Part shown: one piece after another, positions 11,673-23,428 of the stretch
Position numbering within the stretch: the first letter of the stretch is position 1
Layout: the number at the start of each line of letters is the position of its first letter
Assembly (NCBI GenBank): GCA_916048095.2
Contig: OU696582.1
Coordinates: forward strand, 1,995,501-2,059,500
Direction: 5' to 3'
DNA from: Sacculina carcini
Lineage: Eukaryota > Arthropoda > Thecostraca > Sacculinidae
DNA: 64,000 nt
The notes under the pieces: model-generated
Told to the model about the DNA's origin: nothing
The model's database searches: none
Seen by the model: the letters and a program-made list of their open reading frames with translations, nothing else
Program-made: the position numbers and the translations under genes

Positions 11673-11882
11673 TCAGCTATATCCACATATGAGCTTGCCA
11701 ATTTCATAACACTCGTGTTCAAGCGCACTGTCTATTGCGGCTAAGTGATTCGCAAGTATACATGGTGGAGGGCAGATAGCCAAGCTATCCCACTGGCTAG
11801 ATGAAAGGTTCAAAACTGAGACGCGGAATCTTGAGTGGCTTATTGACAAGTACGAGTGGTACGCGTTTTTATTAGAACTCAT
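11673..11882 (-). pseudogene. Possible C-terminal exon of THAP transposase copy 1
   Basis: A 69-codon frame reads ...SSSQWDSLAICPPPCILANHL...ALEHECYEIGKLICGYS. The last part looks like the I-A/C-G-Y helix near the end of P-type transposases. The same DNA, with substitutions, follows copy 2 (18755-18900), so it belongs to the element. No convincing donor/acceptor pair was found, so the exon status is a guess. Confidence 0.35.
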
Positions 11883-12101
11883 GTGTTAATGCGGGTGTTT
11901 GACTTCAATTCCGGCACAACTAACTTGAAAAATTTGGAAAAATTCCAGACAATTGACATCACAATCAAATATATTGCAAAACAACAGACATAGCCAACAC
12001 ATGTGATGAGATCAACCTAACACACGAGACAATGTGGAAAGTTTTCGCATCAGTTTTGTACGTTCTCAACCTGAGAGCCCCATGCACTGACCAAACCGCT
12101 C

Positions 12102-14409
12102 CTACAAACAATCCATCTGAAACTTTCCTGGCAAAATGAATGGCAAGCCCAACTCTTCAAAACAATACTTCGTCATCTCATAGAGCGCATGTGTTGTGTG
12201 ATGCACAATTAAAAACGTCTCCCTCGTCAAACCGACCATATTTCCGTCTGTCATCCATCGATCCAGCCATTTCATAAAATGCTCCAAAAGCAAATGGCTG
12301 GCATCCGTAGTTGAACCAGTCAACGGATGATCGTAAACATTTCTAAATCTGGGGCCTTCATAGGGTGTTTTCACATTAAAAATGGTCCACCAACGCAGAA
12401 ATATTTTAATAAAATGAGCCGTATCTTCAGGGAAATCAAGCTTACTCGTCACACCCGATGATCTTAATGCCTGCACTACATGATCGCTCATAACACTGAG
12501 CACAAGTTTAACATTTTCTCTTTCGACAGTCGACGGGTGAATAGCTTCGAGCGATGAACCGTACGAAGACTTCAACAGGGAACCAGTCTCCAGCGTATAC
12601 AACTTCTCAACAGTGCTGAATGAAGCAGACAATGACTTGGAAAAGTCCGAAAAATGCGGGAATACAAAGGATTTGAGTGGACCCTTTCTGTTGAGCCAAT
12701 TATTGCGGATGCATTTCAAAATATGCACCGAATCAAACATGAAAAACAGAGGTCGATCTGAGCTGACTGGATGCTGATATACAATCGACATGCGAGGCGG
12801 ATCGGCAAACATCGACATCGCACTGTAATTCACCGAACGGTTATCGGAAACAACGGAAATCACTTTCACACCGAGATTGTCCAATCCAGCTATGACCTGA
12901 CGAACAAAATGAAACAGCACTTCTCCTTTGATCGTCCTCACTGGCAGAATATGAACAACGTCCTTGTATGCACTCAGTACACTGCTGATCATGAACACAT
13001 ATGCACTAGTTGCAACAGTGCTGCCGTCAAAATAGCGCCCAACAATGCCACCGCGTTCATAATCAGAGAAAGGCTTCAAACTGACCTCGTCCACAATGAG
13101 CGACACAAGTTTATCCTCAGGTTGAAGACAGGCCATCTTTTGCTTTATGTAGCTCAAGAAAGAGCCATATCGCTCTTTCATCGGTTCGGTGTTGAATGAC
13201 ATATTGATACTCTGAATGATTGAATAGCACGGTAGGATAATGCTGCGAGAATTGCGAACAAACTTATACGCACACGGAGACAGATAATATAGCAGAGAAG
13301 AGAAGACAGTGAAATCTGTTGAATACTCCGGTTGAGACTGCGTTATCAACCGCAGTTGCTCACATACAAATTCAATGGCACCTTCATGCTTGCATCCAGA
13401 ACACAACAATGACCTTAGCAAGGTGACCACCAGCTGAATGATGGTGACAAAGTCAGTTGACTGCTGTTTGGAACTATCGATACCAGAAACGAACGACAAA
13501 AGTGCACGCATATCATCAACAGTACCGATAGTGGATGGAAATACACTCTTGTCAACCTCTTCCACTCTCACACCTTCGATGAACACCGAAAGAAACAAGT
13601 TTCTATCAACAGAAACGCAATGTTGAACCCTGACGTCACAATCGGTCACATGACAAATGTTCACCGAGTCCGACGTTGAATCAATGAAATTCCAATGATG
13701 GTCATCAACAATATCATGCAGTTTCAGTTGCAATGAGGAGAAAGTCTCGATTTTTTCTGCCTCTAGAAGTTGCTCATCCTCATGCTCATGCTGGAAGGCA
13801 CTTGCATCGACGTCTGCATCTGACTCAATCTTCTCTTTTTCACACCGTCGTTTCTTCTTTCGTCCTTTTTTGTTGCTTTTCTTTCTCTTGTGTTGCTTCT
13901 TAACGCCACGGATCTTTCTTGAAGTCGACGAAGTTGGCAAATCGAGGAGTATGGACGGTACCGCCTCTTCTGCCAGTCTGATTACAGACAGCGGTGCGAC
14001 AATCTTCTTGTCAGTCGCTGGGTCGACGGCTGAACAAAATTTCACCAGATCACACTCGCGAAAATGGAGGTGGCATACCTGAAACGACCCAATTATTTGA
14101 GCATTACCACATAGAACTCTGTACCCACTCTCCATGATGCGCATAAAATTTAAAGCAATATAATATTTAAACGTGAATAACACAAGCTATAAGACGCTAT
14201 ATTTCATTAATGAAAAATTAGGCATTAATATAAATGTCAGCAATTTCTATTCAACTTACTCTGGTGTGCCTGGATATTTCCATGTCACGCCTTATAGCAC
14301 TCTTCCATTTTTTCTTGAGTTCTTCGTCTTTTGGAAACGAAAACACACTGACTCTAGATTCTGCTTCGTAGTTTCCTCTGCACCCCGGAACACAGCACTT
14401 CAAAGGCAT
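12102..14409 (-). pseudogene. THAP domain / P-element-type transposase, copy 1
   Basis: Exon 1 is 14409-14260 (50 codons, starting MPLKCCVPGCRGNYEAESRV). Donor GTAAGT and acceptor TTTCAG leave the frame intact, and exon 2 is 14078-12102. The two exons join the THAP zinc-finger halves: C-x4-C in exon 1 and VCHLHF (C-x2-H) at the exon 2 start. A Lys/Arg-rich nuclear-localisation-like stretch follows. The catalytic region of P-element/THAP9 transposases shows VDEVSLKPF, VVSDNRSVN and FDSVHILKCIRNNWL. The frame ends at TAG in GKFQMDCL*, where the sister copy reads GAG. This is a nonsense mutation that removes the C-terminus, although the sister copy itself stops only 12 codons later. Total 708 residues. 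A possible further C-terminal exon lies at 11673-11882. The family cuts and pastes DNA with a THAP finger recognising its own ends. Confidence 0.88.
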
Positions 14410-15151
14410 CCTTCCTGATAATGCATACCAACGAACACAAACAAAAAACCCGGCAAAATCACACAACACTGAGATACAGAAAATCACGAAAGATAAACAA
14501 GTTCTGTATCGAAATAAACCCTTCTAATTTAGTAACGGGTTTCAGTAACTTTTTCCAGGCATAGAAAGTGTATAAATTAGAATAAGAAGGAAAACTGGAT
14601 GATATATAAGCTCTGAAAATGAAAACATGTCATTTGTTTGGCTGTCAAAATTTTACATTTGCTTGCTTACATAAGGAATATTGTTTTCTAAGCTTACATT
14701 TGCTTGCTATTTATTGCCAACTTGTTTGATATTGCTATTATATTCTATTCTGTGGTACTGGCTAATGTATATGCTTTTGGATACGCTGGATTGCTTCTCT
14801 TCATGTTAAGAAATTCACATGAGTCACAGTATATATTTAGAGCGTCTGAGCTCTTTATACTCGATACTGCAGAGTAGCACTTGTCAATACGCACGCGACA
14901 GAAAATATCATGTGATGTTTGCAGCGTGAGACAGTGTCATTTACCCACAGTTGAGCTCAAGGGACGAATCAGTGCCTCTTATAATAATACAGTCAGCAAA
15001 TTATTCTTACATGTAAACGTGGACACTCACACACGTACTATGTTCACGCACACACAGACATACATATTGGCGCAAAGAAACAATATGAATCACGTGATAA
15101 TTTGACACAGGTACTTCACTGTCATATCAAATAATTTAACCACTGTTTGCA
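14410..15151. other. No gene seen
   Basis: AT-rich sequence upstream (in transposase orientation) of THAP copy 1. It probably contains that element's 5' flank. I found no inverted repeat end, RNA gene or ORF with coding character. Confidence 0.5.
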
Positions 15152-16447
15152 GTGAAGAAAACATTTGCTGTGATCGGACCTGTACTACTCAAGATCGTAA
15201 ACAAATCTCCGCGTACTGGTGTTCTTCCCCGAAATTGGAAAAGGGCTATCGTCGTGCCAATACCCAAGTCTGCGAATGCAGCGTCAGCAGGTGACTTTCG
15301 CCAAATATCGCTGTTGTGTGCTCCAGCAAAGATCCTGGAGAAGGTGTACTGCAGCCAGCTCTCGATTTATTTGCGACAAAATTATCTCTTGAGCAGTCAA
15401 CAGTACGCGTTCAAGTCTGCACATTCCACTGAGATGGCCCTCTTAGATACTCTGCAACACGTCACTTCAGCGATGGAACGGAAAGAAGTGACGTTCATTG
15501 CGTCATTAGACCAGAGCAAGGCCTTTGACACAATCGATCACCGAAGTCTCTGCGATAAACTCAACTGGTACGGGATAGATGCTCTGTGGCTGGAGAGTTA
15601 TCTCAGCGGGAGAAAACAAATGGTGAGGGGCGGGAAATTGTTCACGAACGTGGAATACGGAGTATCACAAGGTTCCGCACTCGGCCCGCTGCTCTTTTCC
15701 CTGTATACCAACGATCTTGTCTGCAGTTTATCCAGCGGTACACCGATATCCTACGCAGACGATACGCAGATTTTGTGGTCTTCGAGACCAGAGTCATTAA
15801 CAAAAATGATTGAAGACGCAGAAGGATGCTTGACTGACGTCTTCACGTGGTACAAGTTCAATGGGATGAAAGTGAACCCTCAAAAGACGGGGCTGATGTT
15901 GCTCGGCACCAAAGAGTTACTGAGGCGAACAGGCAGAGTGTCAGTGCAACTGGACGGCAGCCGAATTGATACACAGAAAACATTGAAATTGCTCGGTGTT
16001 TATCTGGACGAAAGTGTAACATTCGAGCAACACATAGCACACATGGTCCAGGGCTGCAACCGAATACTGGCGACTTTGTTCAAACTGCGCAGCCTGCTCA
16101 CCGCGGAAATTTTAAAACGTCTCGTGGAAACTCTGGTATTTCCAAAAATATACGTACTCGTATTACTGTATATCGGTTTGGGGAGGTACTACACAGCAAA
16201 ATATCCAAAGAGTCGACGGAGTACTTAGATGGGCAGCTCGACTGGTCCTCAACCTACGAAAACACGACCATATAACAGAACCAATGACGAAACTAAAGTG
16301 GCTCTCAGCGGATGAGATGATCACACGCCGAGATCTCGCCCTCGTGAAGTCGGCTCTGAAAAACGACAATGCCCCGCCGTCAATGAAGACACTCATAAAG
16401 TTTCGCAACCAGGTTTCCAGCAGAAAAACACGTACAACGCAAGGTTA
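15152..16447 (+). pseudogene. LINE reverse transcriptase (Jockey/CR1-like), 5'-truncated
   Basis: The frame opens directly in the RT fingers (LLKIVNKSPRTGVLPRNWK, WKRAIVVPIPK), so the endonuclease and ORF1 are missing. It then shows SLDQSKAFDTIDHRSL, the GVSQGSALGPLLFSLY motif, the catalytic YADDTQIL, and the thumb LKLLGVYLDESVTF. A frameshift at about 16155 moves the C-terminal part (ISVWGGTTQQ, LKWLSADEMITRRD) into another frame, which stops at about 16447. Codons around the active site are intact. The C-terminus resembles the minus-strand fragment at 1144-1927. A SINE follows within a few bases. Confidence 0.88.
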
Positions 16448-16776
16448 AATAAAGGTTGAATGCCTAAGTGGCAGCTGCTACACGGGAAGAAGCCGAAGCT
16501 TATGAACACACAGGCGTGCCCCGTGCAGCTCGCTGCCACCGCAGAACCGACCCTCTCCACGCTATGGCGCCACAAGGACGTAAGACGTATTAGAGAGGGC
16601 CACCTCCCCAGAATGCATGGCACAACTCATGACTGATATCTGGAACCATTTACTGCTGGGTTGACAGGGGCTGTGGGATTGTAGAATTCGCCCAATGAAA
16701 TTCTGCTCCGCCGGGTTTCGAACCACGGACCTCCCGCTTGTGAGGCGGGTGTGCTAACAACTGCACCACGGAGTCC
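16448..16776 (-). mobile_element. tRNA-Val-derived SINE
   Basis: The head on the minus strand (16775 to 16705) folds as a tRNA: D-arm GTGC...GCAC, anticodon arm CCCGC-CTCACAA-GCGGG (anticodon CAC, Val), and a T-arm with GGTTCGAAACC. Two mismatches in the acceptor stem argue against a working tRNA gene. The body (16450-16700) recurs at 63885-64000 (nearly identical over 110 bp), 18545-18750 and, in part, 11150-11225. It would be transcribed by RNA polymerase III and copied by LINE machinery. Its tail meets the end of the LINE at 16447. Confidence 0.75.
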
Positions 16777-18229
16777 GCAAGCTGGCCTTTTGGAAATTCC
16801 ATCAACTAAGCTCGGTCTCGTCCAGCGTCAGTTTTCCACAAGGGCCGCTGCTGCGTACAAGATTTTGACTGCCAAATGACGCAACTGTATTTTATATTAC
16901 TTTTTTTTCTTTTTTTCTCAGATTTTGCCTCAGATTTACTTGACCACCGTTTTAACCATGTTCCTACTACTTGAAATAACTTGTATTCTAACATCGTGGT
17001 ACGTATGACTATGCTTTTATTGTGTATACCTATAATGACTATCTATGTTGTAAGATGCTTCTAAAAACCACGTAGTGGATGAGTGTCGCAACAAATGAAA
17101 TATAATTATGCAGCTCAAAAATTCTATTGTATTGTTGAATATATATTAATGCATTAGCATTGTTTTTCGCCTGTATTGGACGCGTTTTGGTGTTTTGTTG
17201 TAGAAATGTCACCAAAACCTAAGAGAAGAAAATGAGCTTTGTGGGCATTAACAAGAATTTAGCCTTTGCGAAGGAGCACAAGGATAGTTTAGGTTACTTT
17301 TTCCTGAAAATAAGGTTACTTTTTCTATTTTTAAGATACTTTTTAATAGCCCTAGTTATCACTGAAATTATTTATGGGAACGTCAACGCCAAAATTCAAT
17401 ATACTGTAGGACGCACACAGAAACAGACACACGTATACTGAAAGAGACGCAAGGACGCAGTATCACTGACAAGACAGCACCATTCACTCACACAACACTC
17501 GATATCCGCCACGTGATATCTACAATCATCGTCAGCACCTTGCGAACACTGGGCATAATTCCATGCTAGCAAATAAAATACAAGACGCTTAAGCCAAATC
17601 ATACTGAAACGAATCTCCCTACAGTGAGATGACAGTAACGCAAGTGAATTTCGAAGTCCTTTAATATAAGCATTTCAAAAACAACATCCAAATATAATCT
17701 AGCTAGACGCAAATGGATACTCAAACACTAAACAGTGTAAACATCGGTTGATGTTAATATCAATATATTGATACCTTATTAATATAACATTTAACTTATA
17801 AAAACTATGTACATACGAAGAGATGTCCTAGCTTTACTGAATCTATCCACTAAACCGAACCCCTGGTCGCAGCAAAATGTCCAGGATGATGATGTCCAGA
17901 ATCATCCGAGTGATGAACACAACGTTGCTGCGCAAATCACACGAAATCTGACAAATGCGTACTTCACTCTAAACCCCACTGAAGTGAAAATCACTAAGCA
18001 CGTCAATTATCGCCAAGAATAACACACCAGAAAACACTAAACACCTGAGAAAACCAATTACGTATACTCTGTACCGTGCAACTGCAATGACTGAGCGTTG
18101 AAACGATCACTGTGACGTGGCGATCACGTCATACTTTCGTGAAAGGGCCTGCATCAATGCCACCTAAACTACTAGGTGGACTACTAGACATCAATGCCAC
18201 CTAGACACCTAGTATCTAGGTGGCGTTGG
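16777..18229. other. No gene seen
   Basis: AT-rich non-coding sequence. The short frames at 17232 and 17807 have no recognisable domain. A small palindromic cluster of the motif GCCACCTAG/CTAGGTGGC lies at 18157-18226. Confidence 0.5.
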
Positions 18230-18555
18230 TCACAATTTTCATAAAATTATCCCATACTCTTTACATGAGTGACGTTACTATGGCAATTTATGATTGTCTG
18301 GTGAGGTTGGGCTGGGTTCGGTTACAGAGTTTGGGAAGATATGTCTATGTCTAGACCTCTCTTCGCGCTATGTTGCCAAATGGACAGAAGACGTATTAGA
18401 GCGGGCGAGTTTCAGACAAATTTCAAAAATTATCCCATACTCTTTTCATGAGTGCCGTTTAGTGACGTGCTTATGGCAATTTATGCTTGCCTGGTGAGGG
18501 AAGGTTGGGTTGGATTACAGAGTTTGGGATTATGAGATTTGTCTAGACCTCATAG
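18230..18555. repeat. Two direct repeats, about 185-bp period
   Basis: 18230-18365 and 18412-18555 share long blocks (ATTATCCCATACTCTTT, ATGGCAATTTATG, TTACAGAGTTTGGGA, GTCTAGACCTC). The gap between them contains a piece related to the neighbouring SINE. Confidence 0.7.
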
Positions 18556-18752
18556 AGGGCCACTTCCCAAGATTGCATTTCACAACACATTACTGATACC
18601 ATATCTAGTACCATCATTTACTGTTCGGTAGAGAGGGGCTGTTAGAATTTATAGATGTAATATAGAATTCGCCCAATTATATTCTCCTCCGCCTACGATT
18701 CCAACTACGAACCGATGTGATGATGGTGTCCCACCACCACGGTGTCAGATAG
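18545..18752 (-). mobile_element. SINE copy, degraded
   Basis: Matches the body of the 16448-16776 SINE (AGAGGGCCAC, CTGATA, AATTCGCCCAA). The tRNA-like head is heavily mutated. Its left edge overlaps the end of the direct repeat, and its right edge meets the 3' flank of THAP copy 2. Confidence 0.6.
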
Positions 18753-19038
18753 CCCAGCTACCCCACTAGCTAGATGAAATGTTCAAAACTGAGACGCGGA
18801 ATCTTGAGCGGGTTATTAACCAGTACGAGTGGTACGCGTTGATTAGAACTCATGTGTTAATGTGGGTGTTTGACTTCAATTCCGGCACAACTAACTTGAA
18901 TAATTCGTAAGAATTCCAGACAATTGACAAAACAATCCAATATATTGCAAACCAACACAGACACAGCCAACACATGTAATGAGATCAAAGAAACAAAGAG
19001 GACAATGTGTAAAGTGTTCGCATAAGTTTTGTACGTAC

Positions 19039-21404
19039 TCAAGCGGAGAGCCCCATGCACTGACCAAACCGCTCCTCCAAACAATCCATCTGACACTTTC
19101 CTGGCAAAATGAATGGCAAGCCCAACTCGTCAAAGCAATACTTTGTCATCTCATAGAGCGCATGTGTTGTGTGATGCACAATTGAAAACGTCTCCATAGT
19201 CAAACCGACCATATTTCCGTCTGTCATCCATCGATCCAGCCATTTCATAAAGTGTTTCAAAAGCAAATGGCTGGCATCCTTAGTTGAACCAGTCAACGGA
19301 TGAGCGTAAATATTTCTTAACCTGGGGCCTTCGTAGGGTGTTTTCACATTAAAAATGGTCCACCAACGCAGAAATATTTGAATGAAATGAGCTGTATCTT
19401 CAGGGAAATCAAGCTTACTCGTCACACCCGATGATCTTAGAGCCTGCACTACATGATCGCTCATGACACTGAGCACAAGTTTAACATTTTTTCTTTCGAC
19501 AGTCGACGGGTGGATAGCTTCGAGCGATGAACCGTACGAAGACTTCAACAAGGAACCAGTCTCCAGCGTATACAACTTCTCAACAGTGCTGAATGAAGCA
19601 GACAATGACTTGGAAAAGTCCGAAAAATGCGGGAATACAAAGGATTTGAGTGGACCGTTTCTGTTGAGCCAATTATTGCGGATGCATTTCAAAATATGCA
19701 CAGAATCAAACATGAAAAACAGAGGTCGATCTGAGCTGACTGGATGCTGATATACAATCGACATGCGAGGTGGATCGGCAAACATCGACATCGCACTGCA
19801 ATTCACTGAACGGTTATCGGAAACAACGGAAATCACTTTCACACCGAGATTGTCCAATCCAGCTATGACCTGACGGACAAAATGAAACAGCACTTCTCCT
19901 TTGATCGTCCTCACTGGCAGAATATGAACAACATCTTTGTATGCACTCAGTACACTGCTGATCATGAACACATATGCACTAGTTGCAACAGTGCTGCCGT
20001 CAAAATAGCGCCCAACAATGCCACCACGTTCATAATCAGAGAAAGGCTTCAAACTGACCTCATCCACAATGAGCGACACAAGTTTATCCTCAGGTTGAAG
20101 ACTGACAATCTTTTGCTTTATGTAGCTCAAGAAAGAGCCATGTCGCTCCTTCATCGGTTCGGTGTTGAATGACATATTGATACTCTGAATGGTTGAATAG
20201 CACGGTAAGATAATGCTGCGTGAATTACGAACAAACTTATACGCACACGGAGACAGGTAATATAGCAGAGACGAGAAGACAGTGAAATCTGTTGAATACT
20301 CCAGTGGAGACTGTGTTATCAACCGCAGTTGCTCACATACAAATTCAATGACACCTTCATGCTTGCATCCAGAACACAACAATGACCTCAGCAAGGTGAC
20401 CACCAGCTGAATGATGGTGACAAAGTCAGTTGACTGCTGTTTGGAACTATCGATACCAGAAACGAACGACAAAAGTGCACGCATATCATCAACAGTACCG
20501 ATAGTGGACGGAAAAACACTCTTGTCAACCTCTTCCACTCTCACACCTTCGATGAACACCGAAAGAAACAAGTTTCGATCAACAGAAACGCAATGTTGAA
20601 CCCTGACGTCACACTCGGTCACATGACAAATGTTCACCGAGTCTGGCGTTGAATCAATGAAATTCCAATGATGGTCATCAACAATCTCATGCAGTTTCAA
20701 TTGCAATGAGGAGAAACTCTCGATTTGTCCTGCCTCTAGAAGTGGCCCATCCTCTTGCTCATACTGGAAGGCACTTGCATCAATGTCTGCATCTGATTCA
20801 ATCTTTTCTTCTTCACGCCGTTGTTTCTTCTTTCGTCCTTTGTTGTTGCTTTTCTTTCTCTTGTGTTGCTTCTTAAAGCCACGGATCTTTCTTGAAGTCG
20901 ACGAAGTTGGCAAATCGAGGAGTATGGACGGTATCGCCCCTTCTGCCGGTCTGATTACAGACAGCGGTGCGACAATCTTCTTGCCAGTCGCTGGGTCGAC
21001 GGCTGAACAAAATTTCACCAGATCACACTCGCGAAAATGGAGGTGGCATACCTGAAACGACCCAATTATTTGAGCATGACCACATAGAACCCTGTACCCA
21101 CTCTCCATGATGCACATAAAATTTGAAGCAATATCATATTTCAACGTAAATGTAAGACGTAATACTGACTATAATGTAAGACTGTAAGACGGTATATTTC
21201 ATTAATGAAAAAGTAGGCATTAATATAAATGACAGCAATTTCTATTCAACTTACTCTGGTGTGCCTGGTTATTTCCATGTCACGCCTTATAGCACTCTTC
21301 CATTTTTTCTTGAGTTCTTCGTCTTTTGGAAACGAAAACACACTGACTCTAGATTCTGCTTCGTAGTTTCCTCTGCACCCCGGAACACAGCACTTCGAAG
21401 GCAT
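19039..21404 (-). CDS. THAP domain / P-element-type transposase, copy 2
   Basis: Exon 1 is 21404-21255 (50 codons, MPSKCCVPGCRGNYEAE) and exon 2 is 21051-19039, with the same intron as copy 1 (donor GTAAGT, acceptor TTTCAG, frame kept). The 720 residues show a THAP C2CH finger completed across the splice (VCHLHF), a basic region, an acidic/coiled segment, and the P-type RNase-H-like core (LIVDEVSLKPF, VVSDNRSVNC, FDSVHILKCIRNNWLN). The next block, LTGSTKDASHLLL, belongs to the C-terminal P-element domain. It differs from copy 1 at scattered positions and lacks its TAG: it reads through LEERFGQCMGLSA and then stops. P-type relatives usually run further, so a C-terminal exon may be lost or unmapped. 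It has no internal stop, so it could still make protein. Element ends were not found. Confidence 0.88.
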
Positions 21405-21420
21405 CTTTCCTGACGATGTA

Positions 21421-21575
21421 TGATGACCAATACAAACATGAAAGCAAACCAAATCACAAAAAAACACTTTCTGGTGTACTTGGCTATTCCCATGTCACGC
21501 TTTACAGCCATGTACCATTTCATATTGAGTTCTTGGTCTTTTAGAAACGCGAACACACTGACTATATTCTGCGTC
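21421..21575 (-). pseudogene. Third THAP transposase exon 1, split by LTR element
   Basis: On the minus strand, SVFAFLKDQELNMKWYMAV and KRDMGIAKYT parallel the THAP exon 1 of the two complete copies, with one frameshift and a damaged donor site. The other half of the exon (starting at ATG 28881) lies on the far side of the LTR retrotransposon, at 28842-28893. The two halves meet precisely at the 5-bp target duplication. Confidence 0.75.
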
Positions 21576-21580
21576 ATAGT

Positions 21581-21998
21581 TGTGACAGATGTATATATTC
21601 GGGACGATACGCGAAAAATTATATGACACGAATAACAGCACAACAAAGCACTACATGCAAGGCACACTACTCGCACGCACACTACTCACAATACAACATT
21701 ACTCGCGACACAACACTTCTCGCACACAGCATCACACGAAACGCCTCGCTCCCCCAGCACATACTGCCTCATCCAGTCGCTCGCCAAACTACAGACATAC
21801 ATACATACGCAATACACTCGTGCTCACGGCACCATCGTCACCATGGCAACGTACCGCATGACGCATGACACCCGTTGCAACACACAACGCTCTTTACACC
21901 GCTCGCTCCGTTATCACTCATACGCGCCCGTTTCAAGGACGAACGCACGCGCATAAACGCCAACGCTGCTTCGCGACCACCATCACTCATTTACCACA
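21581..21998 (-). repeat. 3' LTR of element B
   Basis: 418 bp, closely similar to the interrupted 5' LTR. It preserves the uninterrupted (empty) version of the site where the mini-LTR array inserted: the sequence around 21907-21925 runs straight through where the 5' LTR is split. Confidence 0.9.
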
Positions 21999-22188
21999 TC
22001 CACCCCTGATTCGCAAGAATCACAAGTCACACACGTTCTAGGCCGCCTCCGTCGTTTGCTCCTCCTCAAAGCCTGTTCCTGTCCACCAGCCTCCGCTTCA
22101 GAATGGCGAGCTGACATCGACTCAGGTGATGATTGAACAGTTCTCTCGGGATCACCTTGAGATGCCCGGCCTTCCTGGTCAACGGATG

Positions 22189-22847
22189 TTACCCCGCCAC
22201 GCGGTCTCTCACATGGATCGGAATGCCATCAACTTCCACGGAGAGATCTGACACTTGCGAAGTGACCACACCGGGCGAAGAACAAGAATCATATCTTGCT
22301 CCGGCTCGCCTGACCCATACCCTGTTGCCGACGTCGTACCCGCTTCCACGTCTGCGTGAGCCTCCGTTCGGTTGTTTGCTGCCCGTTGTGTGATCGACGT
22401 TTTTAACCTTCATATTGTAACGATACACTTGACTAGCCGGTGTCGATGCTTCGTTGACATCATCCTGCGGTGATACATTGTATCGATACACCGCCTCCTG
22501 GATCGAACATCGCTTCCTTACCGCTATCACTTTCACGCTTCTATGTCTTCTCTCGACAATGGCATTTCCTTGTGGTCTATATGCGCACCTAAACCACACG
22601 GACACGTCCCATTCGTGCAGCAATCGCCTGAACTCGCCACTGCGAAACTGGGTGCCATTTTCCACAAGACATTCTGACGGAGCGCCGCGTTCAAAAAATA
22701 CGCTTTGTAGATGGGACACAACCACATCCACTTGTTTGGTTTAAACCAAATGGTGATGACCTTGATAATGCGTAACTTCCAGCGCAATTATCTTCCACGT
22801 CTCACCTACAGATAGTTTTCCACCGGGCCATTTGATGGGCGCAGGAT
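22189..22847 (-). pseudogene. Element B integrase, internally deleted
   Basis: On the minus strand a zinc-finger end (VRECNICKAIDPAPIKW) and WKIIALEVTHYQG lead into a stop. An in-frame restart then gives the second half of a DDE integrase (VENGTQFRSGEF, FRCAYRPQGNAIVERRHRS, VYRYNVSP) and a short C-terminal domain (VGNRVWVRR). The stretch between HYQG and the second half, which should carry the middle of the catalytic core, is too short, so part of it is deleted. Confidence 0.8.
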
Positions 22848-23428
22848 CAATAGCCTTGCAGATGTTGCATTCTCGAACTACTAGAGCAGCGTCTATTCTC
22901 CTCGCGTCTCCGTGAAAAATAGTGTTCGACGAACTCCATGATGTCCGGCATCGTTGTGAACGTTCTTAACATCTCTAAGTGTTGCGGCGGTCCGGATATT
23001 ACTGTGCCGGCAGCCTCACCAATTCTTGTCCACGAACGAGGCAGACGAGTCAAACAATCATCCAGGTTTTTTGACGTAGACACTAGGGACACAGACAACT
23101 TGAGACCCAGATCGTCTCGCACCGACTTCAGAGTTTCCAGCCTTCTACGTATGAGGAGCTCGCTGGCTGCTTTGGTTTTGACCCGCGTTAGTCCACTCAG
23201 TGTGTCACTAACCCAGTGGAAAACGGTTTTCGAGTCAGTCTTGAACTCTATCTCACCCATCTGCCACACTACGGCCATGTTGAGACCCTTCAACAACGCG
23301 TCAAGTTCAGCTAGATTTATGTGGGCGGCGCTTTTACAGCGTAGCCTACTTCCGTCCTCTATGATTTCACCGTTCACTTGAACCACAGCTCCAACGGCTA
23401 ACTGGCTAGCGTCGACACACACAACCAC
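22847..23428 (-). pseudogene. Element B RNase H region
   Basis: Minus-strand frame with VCVDASQLAVGAVVQ, INLAELDALLKGLN, FKTDSKTVFHWV and KNLDDCLTRLPR, which is an RNase H fold with catalytic D, E and D followed by the connection to integrase. A frameshift in 23398-23428 separates it from the RT frame. Confidence 0.8.

Noticed and set aside
12771-13199. 142-codon plus-strand ORF
   Set aside because: Shadow of the THAP transposase on the minus strand. The equivalent frame in copy 2 is shorter.
16705-16775. Genuine tRNA-Val gene
   Set aside because: Acceptor-stem mismatches, a poor T-stem and attachment to a repeated body point to a SINE head.
18157-18226. Palindromic GCCACCTAG cluster as a regulatory site
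   Set aside because: Short, imperfect and without context; probably simple local duplication.
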